DNA of 64,000 bases from Ferrovibrio sp035304305 (GCF_035304305.1 NZ_DATGQG010000152.1:1-64000); one strand, 5' to 3'. Shown: positions 32,824 through 42,196, counted from the first letter of the stretch. Notes: generated by a model not told the origin, from the sequence alone. Program-made: numbers and translations.

Positions 32824-33177
32824 CTAGGCCTTCCTCACGAATTCCGATTTCAGGTTCATCGCGCCGATCCCGTCGATCTTGCAGGCGATGTTGTGGCCGT
32901 CGGCGCCATCGGTGAGCCGGATATTCTTGACCTTGGTGCCGACCTTGACCACCAGCGACGAGCCCTTGACCTTCAGGTCCTTGATCACGGTGACCGTGTC
33001 GCCGTCGGCGAGCTGGTTGCCGTTGGCATCCCGCACGATCCCGGCATCCTCGGCCGCGGCGTCCGCGGCGGCCATGTCCTGCGACCATTCATGGCCGCAT
33101 TCGGGGCAGACCCAGAGGCTCTGATCCTGATAGGCATGCGCACCGCCGCATGCCGGGCATTTCTCGTCTTCACTCAT
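32824..33177 (-). CDS. yjdM: PhnA/YjdM family zinc-ribbon protein
   Basis: 117 residues: an N-terminal zinc ribbon (CPACGGAHAYQDQSLWVCPECG, cysteines in two CxxC pairs) then a small beta domain (DTVTVIKDLKVKGSS, GHNIACKIDGIGAM) typical of PhnA/YjdM. Despite old naming it is not shown to use phosphonates; no phosphonate genes are near. Convergent with the tRNA gene, on the same strand as the cyclase operon, from which it is separated by 73 bases. Confidence 0.9.
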   Translation of the reverse strand: MSEDEKCPACGGAHAYQDQSLWVCPECGHEWSQDMAAADAAAEDAGIVRDANGNQLADGDTVTVIKDLKVKGSSLVVKVGTKVKNIRLTDGADGHNIACKIDGIGAMNLKSEFVRKA

Positions 33178-33250
33178 GGCTGCTCCCGCTGTTCGCGGGG
33201 AGCCTATAGCAGCAGCGGCCGGAATTCCAACCGTCGGGGGCGCAACGCCG

Positions 33251-35188
33251 TCACGCCGCGGGAACGGATGACGCGGCGTGATGCCAGGTCCAGACCGGCA
33301 TCCGGCCTGCGCGGCCGCGGATCGGTTGCGGCGGCAGCGCGACGAAACCCTCGAGCAGGGCTTCCCTGCCGCATTGGCGGATCATCGCGACCACCGCGTC
33401 GGAAATCGTGATCGTGCTGTCAGCGGAGCGGGTCAGGCTTTCCAGTCGCGCCGCGACATTGACGGTGTCGCCGGCGGCGGAGAAATGCATCTGCGTCGCG
33501 CCGCCGAGCCGGCTGATCACCACCGGCCCGTAATGGATGCCGACGCGGATGGCCAGCGGTGCTCCGCCGCGCGCTGCCAGCTGCCGGCTCCACCCCGCCG
33601 TGGTTTCCACCAGCCGTTTCGCGCAGGCCAGGGCGGCGGCGGCATTCGCCGCGCCGGGCTGCCCGACGCCGAAGATCACCATGGCGCCGTCGCCGAGGAA
33701 CTGGTCCAGCACGCCGCCATGGGCCAGAACGGCCCGCTCGATATGGCCGTGGAATTCACGCAGGAAACGGGCGGCGGCTTCCGGCGCGAGGCTTTCGCTG
33801 CGCGCGGTGAAGCCCGCCATGTCGACGAACATGATCGCCGCCGGCTGGAGCCGCTCGGCCGCCTCGGGCCGTTCACGCGCCAGCAGCTCGGCGATCAGCG
33901 GCGAGTGATAGCGCGACAGGTTCGTCTTCTGCTGCCGCTCCTGCATGACGCGCGTGACGGCGACCGCGCCGGCATTGAGCAGGATGGCCGCGGCTGGAAA
34001 GGTGAGGTTGAGCCAGAGCCGTTCCGCCTGGAACGCCCATTGCGCGGCAAAGACCAGGGCCGCGAACAGGGCGCCCACGGCGAGGCTGGCGGCGGGCGGC
34101 GATGGCAGATGGCCGAGCAGGAAGGCGGCGGCGCCGAAGCCGACGATCAGCGTCAGGTCGAGCCAGGAAAGCGCCGCATGGCGCTGCAGAAGACGGCCGT
34201 CGAGCAGGTTGGCCAGCATGGTCGCCAGCGCCTCGACGCCGGGCAGGCTGCGGCTGAAGGGCGTGACGAAGGTATCGCCGGTTCCGGTGGCGGTCGCGCC
34301 GATCAGCACGACGCGCCCGGCAAGTTGCTCTGCCGGCAGCCGGTCCTGCAGCAGATCGGCCAGGGACCAGGTCGGAATGGTTTTCGGCGGACCGTAATAG
34401 TTGAGCGGCAGCCGCAGCTCGGCATCGGTGCGCACCATCCGTTGCCCGAGTTCCAGGCCGCGTCCGGTCAGCAGGATGATCTCGCCTTCCGGCAGTCCCA
34501 GATGATGCCGCGCCAGCGCCACCGGGAAGGCGGGGACATGGCGGCCGCCGACCGGAACCGCGAGATGGATCTGCCGCAGCACGCCATCCTCGTCGGCAAG
34601 CACGTTGACATGGCCGAAACCGGCCGCGCTGCCGCGGAAGGGCTCGGCCGGGATCAGCGCGCCGGTGGCGGCGAGGCCGGGGGTGACGGTCGCGCCGGCG
34701 CCGTCGCGATGCACGACCGGCAGGGCGGCCTGGCGGATCAGCCGCACCGCATCCTCGCCGATCTCTCCGTCGGGCCGAAAGGTGAAGGCGATCGGCAGTA
34801 CGGCCGGCTGCAGGGCCAGGGCTTCGGCGAGCGCGGCATCGTCTTCGGGAGTGCTGTCATCCAGCAGCAGGAGATCGAGCCCGACGGCCCGCACGCCGGC
34901 GGCATGCAGGCGCCGCACCGCCTCGGCCAGCAGGCGCCGCGAAACCGGCCAGCGGTTTCCCGCCGCCATGGTGGCATCGTCGATGGCGAGGATCGCGACA
35001 TCCTCCGGGGCCGGAATGCTGCCGCGGGTCTGGAACCGCCAGGTCAGGGTCTGGCCTTCGATGGCGCCGGGCAGGGCGGCATCGCGCCACAGCAGATAGG
35101 CGGTACCGAGCATGATCGCGAGGCCGACGGCCAGAAGCATCTGCCAGCCGGGCAGCCGGAAGATCCGCTTTCCCCGCCGCGTCGCCAT
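33251..35188 (-). CDS. CHASE2-domain adenylate/guanylate cyclase
   Basis: 645 residues. One N-terminal helix (about 15-35), an extracytoplasmic CHASE2 sensor (about 40-330), three more helices (about 345-430), and a class III cyclase domain (about 450-625). The metal-binding aspartates are Asp456 in MFVDMAGFT and Asp500 in FLGDGAMVIFG; GDTVNVAARL holds the transition-state residues. The base-choosing Lys of adenylyl cyclases is Gln496 here, so ATP or GTP preference is open. The FecR-domain gene lies 2 bases upstream, so they are one operon, a common bacterial pairing for envelope sensing. Confidence 0.9.
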   Translation of the reverse strand: MATRRGKRIFRLPGWQMLLAVGLAIMLGTAYLLWRDAALPGAIEGQTLTWRFQTRGSIPAPEDVAILAIDDATMAAGNRWPVSRRLLAEAVRRLHAAGVRAVGLDLLLLDDSTPEDDAALAEALALQPAVLPIAFTFRPDGEIGEDAVRLIRQAALPVVHRDGAGATVTPGLAATGALIPAEPFRGSAAGFGHVNVLADEDGVLRQIHLAVPVGGRHVPAFPVALARHHLGLPEGEIILLTGRGLELGQRMVRTDAELRLPLNYYGPPKTIPTWSLADLLQDRLPAEQLAGRVVLIGATATGTGDTFVTPFSRSLPGVEALATMLANLLDGRLLQRHAALSWLDLTLIVGFGAAAFLLGHLPSPPAASLAVGALFAALVFAAQWAFQAERLWLNLTFPAAAILLNAGAVAVTRVMQERQQKTNLSRYHSPLIAELLARERPEAAERLQPAAIMFVDMAGFTARSESLAPEAAARFLREFHGHIERAVLAHGGVLDQFLGDGAMVIFGVGQPGAANAAAALACAKRLVETTAGWSRQLAARGGAPLAIRVGIHYGPVVISRLGGATQMHFSAAGDTVNVAARLESLTRSADSTITISDAVVAMIRQCGREALLEGFVALPPQPIRGRAGRMPVWTWHHAASSVPAA

Positions 35189-35190
35189 GA

Positions 35191-35829
35191 TCAGGGATCG
35201 TCCGTGCGCTGCAATGCCTGCTCGACCCGCGCCGGCCCCCAGCGTACCGGCTCGCGGGGCGCCGCGCCGGCGGCGACATCGGTGCCGAAGCCGGCTGGCA
35301 ATACAACCGTATGCTCGCGGCCGGGGCTGCTCACGGCCACCTCACCGGCGATGACGAAGACTGCGGTGCTGGCGGAGCCGGCTTCCGTGATCCAGGCGGT
35401 GGAGCGCGCGGCGGCGACGGCGGTTGGCGTGCGCAGCTCCAGCCGGTCGCGCTGGAACTGCGGCGCCAGGCTGATGCGGAGGATGCCGCCGATCAGGTCG
35501 ATGATGGAGCGGCTGGCGCTTCCGGCCTCGCCGATCATGCGCATCGAGATGCTGGTATCGGCGCCGATGGTGACCTCGACGCCGTCGCGGCAGGCGATCT
35601 TCAGCCGCGCGCGCCTGCCGGTGACCAGCTGGTCGTCGCCGCGCAGCGCCGTGCCCGCCTGCGCTCGGATCGTGTTGCCATCGCGCAGGATCATCGCCGG
35701 ACCGCGCAGGGCCGCCACCGCGCAGCCTTCGGGCGACTGCGCCGCAACGGAAAACGGAAGCACGCATCCCAGCACGGCCATCACGGCCAGCAGGATGCGG
35801 CTTCCGGACTGTCTCTGCAGGGCCGCCAA
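35191..35829 (-). CDS. secreted FecR-domain protein
   Basis: 212 residues with a signal peptide (about 1-30, VAAQ). The FecR domain is visible as alternating strands: GNTIRAQAGTALRGDDQLVTG, DLIGGILRISLAP and the box RTPTAVAAARSTAW. The protein is periplasmic and short, without the cytoplasmic anti-sigma part of true FecR. It is translated just before the CHASE2 cyclase, so it probably supplies or shapes a periplasmic signal for it. The FecR-like R-TP-TA box corresponds to the usual RTPxG motif. Confidence 0.85.
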   Translation of the reverse strand: MAALQRQSGSRILLAVMAVLGCVLPFSVAAQSPEGCAVAALRGPAMILRDGNTIRAQAGTALRGDDQLVTGRRARLKIACRDGVEVTIGADTSISMRMIGEAGSASRSIIDLIGGILRISLAPQFQRDRLELRTPTAVAAARSTAWITEAGSASTAVFVIAGEVAVSSPGREHTVVLPAGFGTDVAAGAAPREPVRWGPARVEQALQRTDDP

Positions 35830-35879
35830 GGCATGCCCCCTCGTTTATGGCCGGGCGGCCCTCACCGCCCGGCGGCTCG

Positions 35880-37331
35880 TCAGGCCATCGCTTCCACGCG
35901 ATGGCCACCGCTGGATTTGCGCGGCCGGCTCGGAACCGGCGTCATGACCTGCTCCACCTGTTCAACGGGAACGCCGCTGGCCACCAGCTGCTCGGACAGC
36001 AGCGCCTTCAGCCGCGCCAGTCCGTCCGCATCCGCCGCCTCGCAGCGGCCGACCAGGACATTCTGGGTGTTGGAGGCGCGCAGCAGCCACCAGCCGTCCG
36101 GCGTGCTGACCCGCACCCCGTCGATGTCGTTGACATCGGCGCCGCTGGCGCGCAGCCGCGCCTTCACTTCGTCGATGATCCGGAACTTCCGGCTCTCATC
36201 CACCTCGATGCGCAGTTCCGGCGTGTTCAGCATCTTGGGCAGCTTGTCGTTCATGTCGGCCAGGCTGCGGCTGCTCCGTGCAACGATGTTCAGCAGGCGG
36301 ACGGCCGCGTACAGTGCATCGTCGAAGCCGTAGTAGCGGTCGGCGAAGAAGATGTGGCCGCTCATTTCGCCGGCGAAGACCGCGCCGGTTTCCGCCATAT
36401 GGGCCTTGATCAGGGAGTGGCCGGTTTTCCACATGATCGGCTTGCCGCCCATGCGGGTAATGGCATCGAAGACGGTCTGGCTGGTCTTCACGTCGGCGAT
36501 GATCGTGCTGCCCGGCTGGCGGCGGAGGATTTCCTCCGACCACAGAATCATCAGCTGGTCGCCCCAGAGAATATTGCCGCGATTGTCGACCACGCCGAGG
36601 CGGTCGCCGTCGCCGTCGAAGGCGATGCCGAGATCGCAGCCCTCGCTCAGCACGGTGGCGCGCAGCTGTTCCAGCGTCTCGGGCAGGGTGGGGTCGGGAT
36701 GATGGGCCGGGAAGGTGCCGTCGACCTCGCCGTTGAGGACGATATGCCGGCCCGGCAGGTGGCGGGTGATGCTCTCGACCACATTGCAGGCCGCGCCGTT
36801 ACCGGGATCCCAGACCACCGACAGCGAGCGGGTAAGCTCGGCGTCGCGCATCAGCCGCCGCACATAGGCGCCGATCACAGAGCGGCGGATCGAGCGGCCG
36901 CGGCCCTGGGCGAACTTGCCGCTGCGCATGATGCTCCCGAGCTTCTGGATGTCGGAGCCGAAGAAGCTGCGGCTGTTCATCACCATCTTGAAGCCGTTGT
37001 AGTCGGGCGGGTTGTGCGATCCCGTGACCATGATCCCGCCGTCGGCGCCGAGATGCTTGGCGGCGAAGTAGAGCATGGGCGTGGGGCCGATGCCGATCCG
37101 CAGCACGTCGATGCCGGCCGCCTTCAGTCCCTTTGCCAGGCCGTTCGCCAGCGAGGGCGAACTCAGCCGGCCGTCCTGACCGATCACCACGGTGTGCCCG
37201 CCGTTGGCGGCGACAAGAGTGCCGAAAGCCTGCCCGATCGCCTTCGCGTCGCGCACTGACAGGGTGGTCCCGACGATGCCGCGAATATCATACTCGCGCA
37301 GTATGCTGGCATCGAACTGGTGTCCGGGCAT
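35880..37331 (-). CDS. phosphomannomutase/phosphoglucomutase (AlgC type)
   Basis: 483 residues in four domains: phosphoserine loop MVTGSHNPPD (Ser105), metal loop FDGDGDRLG, sugar-binding GEMSGHIFF, and the C-terminal phosphate contact RASNTQNVLVG. The GEMSGH motif fits dual mannose/glucose specificity. It would provide mannose 1-phosphate for ManC, which lies 3.4 kb away in the EPS locus. Start 37331 follows AGGAG at 9 bases and gives the family start MPGHQFDASILREYDIRG. It lies upstream of fecR and the cyclase on the same strand, 50 bases away. Confidence 0.92.
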   Translation of the reverse strand: MPGHQFDASILREYDIRGIVGTTLSVRDAKAIGQAFGTLVAANGGHTVVIGQDGRLSSPSLANGLAKGLKAAGIDVLRIGIGPTPMLYFAAKHLGADGGIMVTGSHNPPDYNGFKMVMNSRSFFGSDIQKLGSIMRSGKFAQGRGRSIRRSVIGAYVRRLMRDAELTRSLSVVWDPGNGAACNVVESITRHLPGRHIVLNGEVDGTFPAHHPDPTLPETLEQLRATVLSEGCDLGIAFDGDGDRLGVVDNRGNILWGDQLMILWSEEILRRQPGSTIIADVKTSQTVFDAITRMGGKPIMWKTGHSLIKAHMAETGAVFAGEMSGHIFFADRYYGFDDALYAAVRLLNIVARSSRSLADMNDKLPKMLNTPELRIEVDESRKFRIIDEVKARLRASGADVNDIDGVRVSTPDGWWLLRASNTQNVLVGRCEAADADGLARLKALLSEQLVASGVPVEQVEQVMTPVPSRPRKSSGGHRVEAMA

Positions 37332-37782
37332 GCGTGCTTCTCCTTCGGGCTCCGAAACGTTTCCGTTCCCGCCGTGATCGAACGGCGTCGCGTTAACCAC
37401 GACTGCCGGTCCGTCCCGCGGCGGAAATGCAGACGCATACAAATCAAAGAAGCCACGGCGGCTGTGTGGTAATTGCGTGGTCAGGCTGTGTCACGTGATG
37501 GAAGCGGGACATAAACGGGAGCGCTGTGACTTTTCCGAGGCGCAGTCATCGATCAGCCTCTCTGACCTTGAACGTTCGCCCAGCGCTCGTAATATCCGCC
37601 CGGTCAACAACGTATCCGGATCCTGATCGTGCGGTCCGCGTGTTGATGTCTTCAGTATCGCTCGCCCAGCAATGGGTAGAGCCAAGCCCGAAGGGCCTTC
37701 TGCACGGGGGAAAGCTTGAGAACGGTCACAGCCGCACGCAAAGCGGACGGTAAAGGACGAACAGTGGGGCGAGATCGAGCGT
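37332..37782. other. 451-base stretch without a supported gene, divergent promoter region
   Basis: Lies between the start of phosphomannomutase (minus) and the EPS regulatory genes (plus). It contains a palindrome TCACGTGA (37492-37499) and a GGTCACAGCC string (37724-37733). Short open frames on both strands have no ribosome site or recognisable product. A small RNA or long leaders are possible but not supported. Confidence 0.5.
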
Positions 37783-38367
37783 ATGCCGAATGGCGCTTCT
37801 TCACCGACTGCCTGCTGCACGCCTGCGGTAACGCGTGGCCGTGCTTCATGGCCGCCGCGTCTGATCGCCGCCGGTTCGATCCTTCTGCTGCTCGTCGCGT
37901 GCGAGACTCTGCCGCTTCCCGGCCTGTCCGATACCGGCGAAGCGCGAACCAGTTCCAGTTCCCAGGTCAAATCAAAAAAACCAAGGGCGGCCATGAGCGG
38001 CACGTCCGGTTCCGCTGCATCCATCTCCGCCAGTGCAGCCAAGGCGAAACCGGTGGCGGTCACCAGGCCGACGGATACGCAGGACCCGTTATCGACTGGC
38101 GTAACCGGGCAGCAGATTCAGCTGTCCGGCCTCAGCGAGCAGGAACTGCGCAATCTCTACGGTGCGCCAAGCGAAGTCGAGGACAGGGCGCCCGCCAGGA
38201 TCTGGCGGTACCGCAAGGACCAGTGCGCCCTGGCAGTTTCTCTGTATCCAGATGTTCAAACCCGCGTCTTCCGAATCCTAAGCTACGAGGTGACAGGCTA
38301 TGACGGTACTGATCAGCGAAACCACCAATGCTGGCCCGAACTACGTTCCGGTGCCCAGCCGCGGTGA
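37783..38367 (+). CDS. putative lipoprotein, BamE/SmpA-like C-terminal part
   Basis: 194 residues. A basic start of about 27 residues precedes a hydrophobic stretch and lipobox LLVAC (Cys40). A Ser/Ala/Lys-rich spacer follows, then a conserved-looking domain with LSGLSEQELRNLYGAPSEVE, IWRYRKDQCALAVSLY and FRILSYEV, like SmpA/OmlA folds that pair residues around a beta sheet. It overlaps the next gene by 68 bases, long for an operon, so its true end or a frameshift near the stop should be checked. Its upstream position suggests a link to the two-component system. Start uncertain. Confidence 0.65.
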   Translation: MPNGASSPTACCTPAVTRGRASWPPRLIAAGSILLLLVACETLPLPGLSDTGEARTSSSSQVKSKKPRAAMSGTSGSAASISASAAKAKPVAVTRPTDTQDPLSTGVTGQQIQLSGLSEQELRNLYGAPSEVEDRAPARIWRYRKDQCALAVSLYPDVQTRVFRILSYEVTGYDGTDQRNHQCWPELRSGAQPR

Positions 38368-39115
38368 TGTCAGTCGCGGTGAAACCAAAGAGATCCGGGT
38401 TGTCCTTGTTGATGATGATGACGATTTCCGCGAGGCGATCAGCGGCGAGCTGAGCGACGAAGGTTTTGACATGCGCGGCTTCGGCGACGGCACCGCCATG
38501 TTCGACTATTTCAGCGAAGGGGGTTCCGCCGACGTCATCGTGCTCGACTGGCGTCTGCCGGGCACCTCCGGCCTCGATCTGCTCGGCCAGCTGCGGCGTC
38601 GCGGCATCATGCTGCCGGTCATCTTCCTGACCGGCATGCCGGCGACATCCTACGAAAGCGCGGCGCTGGACAACGGTGCGCTCGACTTCGTCAACAAGTC
38701 GCGCGGCGCATCGATCCTGGCGCGCCGTATCCGGCTGATCATGAACGCGGCAAAGAACCCCCCGGAGCAGCGCCGGCAGGAAGTGCTCTACTGTGGTGAT
38801 CTTCTGCTGCGCCCGCAGGTCAGTCGCGCGATGTGGAAGGGTCATGACGTCAACCTGACCGTGGTCGAGTTCAACATCGTGTCGCTGCTGGTGCAGAACG
38901 CCAGCGAATATGTGACCTACAGGGCGATTTACGACTGCGTGCACCATGCGGGCTTCATCGCGGGGAACGGGGAAGATGGATACCGGACAAATGTACGATC
39001 CTCAATTAAGCGGATCCGCAACAAGTTCCGCGCCATCGACCCTGAGTTTTCGCAGATCGAAAATTTCCTTGCCTTCGGCTACCGCTGGCGCGGCGCCCCA
39101 GTCGAGCGAGCCTGA
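38300..39115 (+). CDS. OmpR-family response regulator
   Basis: 271 residues: a 30-residue lead, a receiver domain (acid pocket VDDDDDF, phospho-acceptor Asp83 in VLDWRLPG, switch Thr in FLTGMP, Lys in FVNKS), then a winged-helix DNA-binding domain (LTVVEFNIVSLLV, RTNVRSSIKRIRNKF). It would bind DNA when phosphorylated by the kinase downstream. GAGGTGACAGG precedes the ATG. Its position at the head of the EPS locus makes polysaccharide control the best guess. Resembles ChvI/RegX-like regulators of alphaproteobacteria. Confidence 0.9.
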   Translation: MTVLISETTNAGPNYVPVPSRGDVSRGETKEIRVVLVDDDDDFREAISGELSDEGFDMRGFGDGTAMFDYFSEGGSADVIVLDWRLPGTSGLDLLGQLRRRGIMLPVIFLTGMPATSYESAALDNGALDFVNKSRGASILARRIRLIMNAAKNPPEQRRQEVLYCGDLLLRPQVSRAMWKGHDVNLTVVEFNIVSLLVQNASEYVTYRAIYDCVHHAGFIAGNGEDGYRTNVRSSIKRIRNKFRAIDPEFSQIENFLAFGYRWRGAPVERA

Positions 39116-39128
39116 TGCCCAGCGAGTG

Positions 39129-40625
39129 ATGCGCCGCCTTGGCGCATCACTCACCCTCAAGCTGGTCGGGCTCGTCGGCGTCTTCATTGCCCTGCCTGTC
39201 GTTCTCTACGGTCAATTCGAAAGCGCCGACGCGCAGCGCCGCGAACTGGTGGCGCGTGGCATCGAGCATCGCAGCTGGCTGATCGTCCAGGCGCTCACCC
39301 CGCTGCTCGATCGTCCGGACTCCGCGCGACACAGCGACCTGAACGCCGAGCTGCAGCGCTATAACGACGGCCGCTCGATCCTGAAACTGATGTACTCGCC
39401 CGACAACACGGGTGGCGAGCGGCAGTTCTATTATGTTGCCTCCTCGCCGAGGACCGGCCTCGACGAGATCGGGCCTGAACTGGAGAGTCTTGCCGAGCGC
39501 GGCATCCTGCAGCGCCTGTCGCAGAGCTGCGAAGGGCCGACATCCTTGGATGTGCGTTACCGCCAGGCCAGCGGGCGCGAAGACATCCTGACATCCGTTC
39601 TGCCGATCCAGACGCGCTGGGGCTGCTGGGTTCTGATCTCGGCCCATCCGACCACCGAATTCCTCAATCTGTCGATCGGCCGCTCCTACTGGCAGACGCG
39701 CGAGATCCGCATCGCGGCGGCGATCTACTTTGCCTTCGCGCTGCTGGCCGGCCTGATCGCCCTCAGTGTATGGCGCAACCTGCATCACTTCCGCCGCGTT
39801 GCCCGCGAGATCCGCCAGGGACGCGCGAGCGCCAAGAGATTCGCCGACCACAACATCGTGCCGGAGCTGACCAGCGTGGCGCAGGATTTCGACCAGCTGG
39901 TCGCCGATCTGCGCAAGGTGGCGAAGGACATCCGCCAGGCGGCGGAGGACAATGCGCATTCCCTGAAGGCGCCGATCTGCACCATCCAGTCGTCTCTGGA
40001 ACCGCTGCGGCGGATCGTGCCCGAGGACAACCAGCGCGCCAAACGCGCGGTCGTGCTGATCGAGTCCTCGATCAACCGTCTGCATGCTTTGGTCAACGCG
40101 GCCCAGCGGCTGGATTACAACACCGCCGATCTGATCGACGCGCCGCGCGAGGCGGTCAGCGTCACCCAGGTGGTGGCCGACATCCTCTACCGCAGCCGCG
40201 AGGTAATCGCCGAGCGCCAGATCCGCCTGGTACGCGTGTTGGACGACAACGTCATTGTCCGTGCCGGCAAGGGCGTGCTCGAGGTCGTGGTCGAGAACGT
40301 GATCGACAACGCCATCAGCTTTTCTCCGCCGGACAGCACGATCACCGTAACGCTGACGAAGGATCGTAAAAATGTCACGTTGCGGGTTGATGACGAGGGG
40401 CCGGGCATCGATCCGCAGAAGGTCGAACACATCTTCGAGCGGTATTTCTCGCTGCGGCCTGCAAAGCAGGCGGCAGAGGCGCTCGCGAACCGCAATCTCG
40501 ATCATTCCGGGCTCGGATTGTGGATCGTCCGCCGCAATGTCGAGGCGCTCGGCGGCCGTGTCGCGGCGATGAACCGCATCACCGGTGGACTGAGCGTGCA
40601 GATCACGTTGCCGGCCGCGGAATAG
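39129..40625 (+). CDS. sensor histidine kinase
   Basis: 498 residues. Helix 1 (about 8-28), periplasmic sensor of about 170 residues with two cysteines (SCEGP, RWGCW), helix 2 (about 197-218), HAMP-like segment, H-box DNAHSLKAPI with His277, N-box ENVIDNAISF, G1 DDEGPGID and G2 GLGLWIV. The H-box HSLKAP is the form seen in HPK families with unusual phosphatase contacts. Start 39129 (GTG 39126 possible) gives a normal N-terminus; an upstream frame overlaps the regulator. It should form the pair with the regulator gene 13 bases upstream. Confidence 0.9.
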   Translation: MRRLGASLTLKLVGLVGVFIALPVVLYGQFESADAQRRELVARGIEHRSWLIVQALTPLLDRPDSARHSDLNAELQRYNDGRSILKLMYSPDNTGGERQFYYVASSPRTGLDEIGPELESLAERGILQRLSQSCEGPTSLDVRYRQASGREDILTSVLPIQTRWGCWVLISAHPTTEFLNLSIGRSYWQTREIRIAAAIYFAFALLAGLIALSVWRNLHHFRRVAREIRQGRASAKRFADHNIVPELTSVAQDFDQLVADLRKVAKDIRQAAEDNAHSLKAPICTIQSSLEPLRRIVPEDNQRAKRAVVLIESSINRLHALVNAAQRLDYNTADLIDAPREAVSVTQVVADILYRSREVIAERQIRLVRVLDDNVIVRAGKGVLEVVVENVIDNAISFSPPDSTITVTLTKDRKNVTLRVDDEGPGIDPQKVEHIFERYFSLRPAKQAAEALANRNLDHSGLGLWIVRRNVEALGGRVAAMNRITGGLSVQITLPAAE

Positions 40626-40655
40626 CGCCGACTTCTGCCGACTCCCGCAGACACA

Positions 40656-40668
40656 GGATGATCACTGG
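40656..40668 (+). promoter_or_regulatory. TGATCAC-containing box upstream of manC
   Basis: GGATGATCACTGG, 63 bases before the manC start. A near copy, GGTTGATCACTGG, lies on the minus strand at 58993-58981 before the reversed GT4 gene. Related to the GCTTGRTCACA boxes listed below. The core TGATCAC is common in coding DNA, so this is tentative. Confidence 0.25.
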
Positions 40669-40731
40669 TGGCTCGCAGGTCGCGTGGCCATAGTCGCAGG
40701 GCTTCCCCATTACCTGTCGACGAGGCTGACG

Positions 40732-42195
40732 ATGAATGCCGTGACCGAGACCAGTCGTTTTCTGGATCAGGATAGTTTCAAGATCCATCCAGTCATTCTC
40801 GCCGGCGGATCCGGGACGCGGCTGTGGCCGCTGTCGCGGGCGGTTTACCCGAAGCAGCTGCTCGCGCTCACCTCGGAGCGCACGCTGCTGCAGGAGACCA
40901 TCGAGCGCAATCTCAGCGATGCGGGCTTTGCCGCACCGATCGTCGTCTGCAACGACGAGCACCGTTTCCTGATCGAAGAGCAGATCGAGGAACTGGGCGT
41001 CCGTCCCGGCAAGCTGATCCTCGAGCCGGTCGCCCGCAACACCGGTCCGGCACTGGCTGCCGTTGCCGTCTGGCTCAGCCGGCGCGATCCGGAAGCGCTG
41101 ATGCTGGTGCAGCCTGCAGACCATTCGATCGGTGCCGCGGCCGCCTTCCACCGCGCCGTGCAGAGCGGCATCGGCGCGGCGGAGAAGGGGAAGCTGGTCA
41201 CCTTCGGCATTGCCCCGACCCGGCCCGAGCCGGGCTACGGCTACATCAAGCTCGGGCCGCTGCTGGACGGCTCCGACCAGGCGCGCCATGTCGACCGCTT
41301 CGTCGAGAAGCCCGATCCGGACACCGCGAAGCGTTATGTCGAGAGCGGCGCCTTCTGCTGGAACAGCGGCATATTCCTGATGTCGGCACGGCATCTCATC
41401 GCGGAACTGCAGCGCCTGCATCCGGCGATCCTGGAAGCGGCCGAGCGTGCGGTGGACAACGGCGAGGAGGATCTCGGTTTCTTCCGTCTCGATACCGCGG
41501 CCTTTGCCGATGCGCCGGCACTCTCCATCGACCGTGCGGTGATGGAGCATACCGAGCATGCCGCCGTCATTCCCGTCGACATGGCATGGAGCGATCTCGG
41601 CTCCTTCCAGGCTCTGCGCGATGCGGCCGATCGCGACGGCGACGGTAACGTCGTCAGGGGCGACGTGCTGACGAAGGATGTCCGCAATTCCTATCTGCGC
41701 GCCGAGGACAAGCTGCTGGCCGTGATCGGCATGGATGACGTTGTGGTCGTCTCCACCGACGATGCCGTGCTGGTCGCCAAGGCGGACCGCGTCGACGAGG
41801 TCTCGGCCATCGTCGCCCAGCTCAAGCAGCGCAACCGGCAGGAGTCGGTCACGCATACCACCACCTACCGGCCCTGGGGCTACTACCGTTCGGTCGATCT
41901 GGGCGAGCGCTTCCAGGTCAAGCGCCTGATGGTCAAGCCGGGCGCCAAGCTGAGCCTGCAGAAGCATTTCCATCGCGCCGAGCACTGGGTGGTGGTGCGA
42001 GGAACGGCCATGGTCCAGCGCGACGATGAGCAGATACTGCTGCGCGAGAACGAGTCGATCTACATCCCGGTCGGGGCCGCCCACCGGCTGGAAAATCCCG
42101 GCAAGCTGCCGCTGCACCTGATCGAGGTGCAGTCCGGCTCCTACCTCGGGGAGGACGACATCGTCCGCCTGGCCGACAATTACGGCCGGTGCTGA
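40732..42195 (+). CDS. manC: mannose-1-phosphate guanylyltransferase / mannose-6-phosphate isomerase
   Basis: 487 residues, bifunctional type II PMI-GMP. N-terminal nucleotidyltransferase with VILAGGSGTRLWPLSRAVYP and FVEKPDP; C-terminal cupin isomerase with YRPWGYYRSVD and QKHFHRAEHW (usual form QxHxHRAEHW) for zinc. It makes GDP-mannose, the precursor used by Gmd and Fcl for GDP-fucose. Start 40732 follows GAGG by 6 bases; an earlier Met has none. galE begins one base after its stop. Confidence 0.95.
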   Translation: MNAVTETSRFLDQDSFKIHPVILAGGSGTRLWPLSRAVYPKQLLALTSERTLLQETIERNLSDAGFAAPIVVCNDEHRFLIEEQIEELGVRPGKLILEPVARNTGPALAAVAVWLSRRDPEALMLVQPADHSIGAAAAFHRAVQSGIGAAEKGKLVTFGIAPTRPEPGYGYIKLGPLLDGSDQARHVDRFVEKPDPDTAKRYVESGAFCWNSGIFLMSARHLIAELQRLHPAILEAAERAVDNGEEDLGFFRLDTAAFADAPALSIDRAVMEHTEHAAVIPVDMAWSDLGSFQALRDAADRDGDGNVVRGDVLTKDVRNSYLRAEDKLLAVIGMDDVVVVSTDDAVLVAKADRVDEVSAIVAQLKQRNRQESVTHTTTYRPWGYYRSVDLGERFQVKRLMVKPGAKLSLQKHFHRAEHWVVVRGTAMVQRDDEQILLRENESIYIPVGAAHRLENPGKLPLHLIEVQSGSYLGEDDIVRLADNYGRC

Positions 42196-42196
42196 C

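Noticed and set aside
32824..33177. Phosphonate breakdown function for the PhnA-named protein
   Set aside because: No phosphonate genes nearby, and YjdM-type proteins are not shown to act on phosphonates.
37716..38303. Alternative plus-strand frame over the putative lipoprotein
   Set aside because: Arg/Gly-rich without domain features; the frame at 37783 has a lipobox and a conserved C-terminal block.
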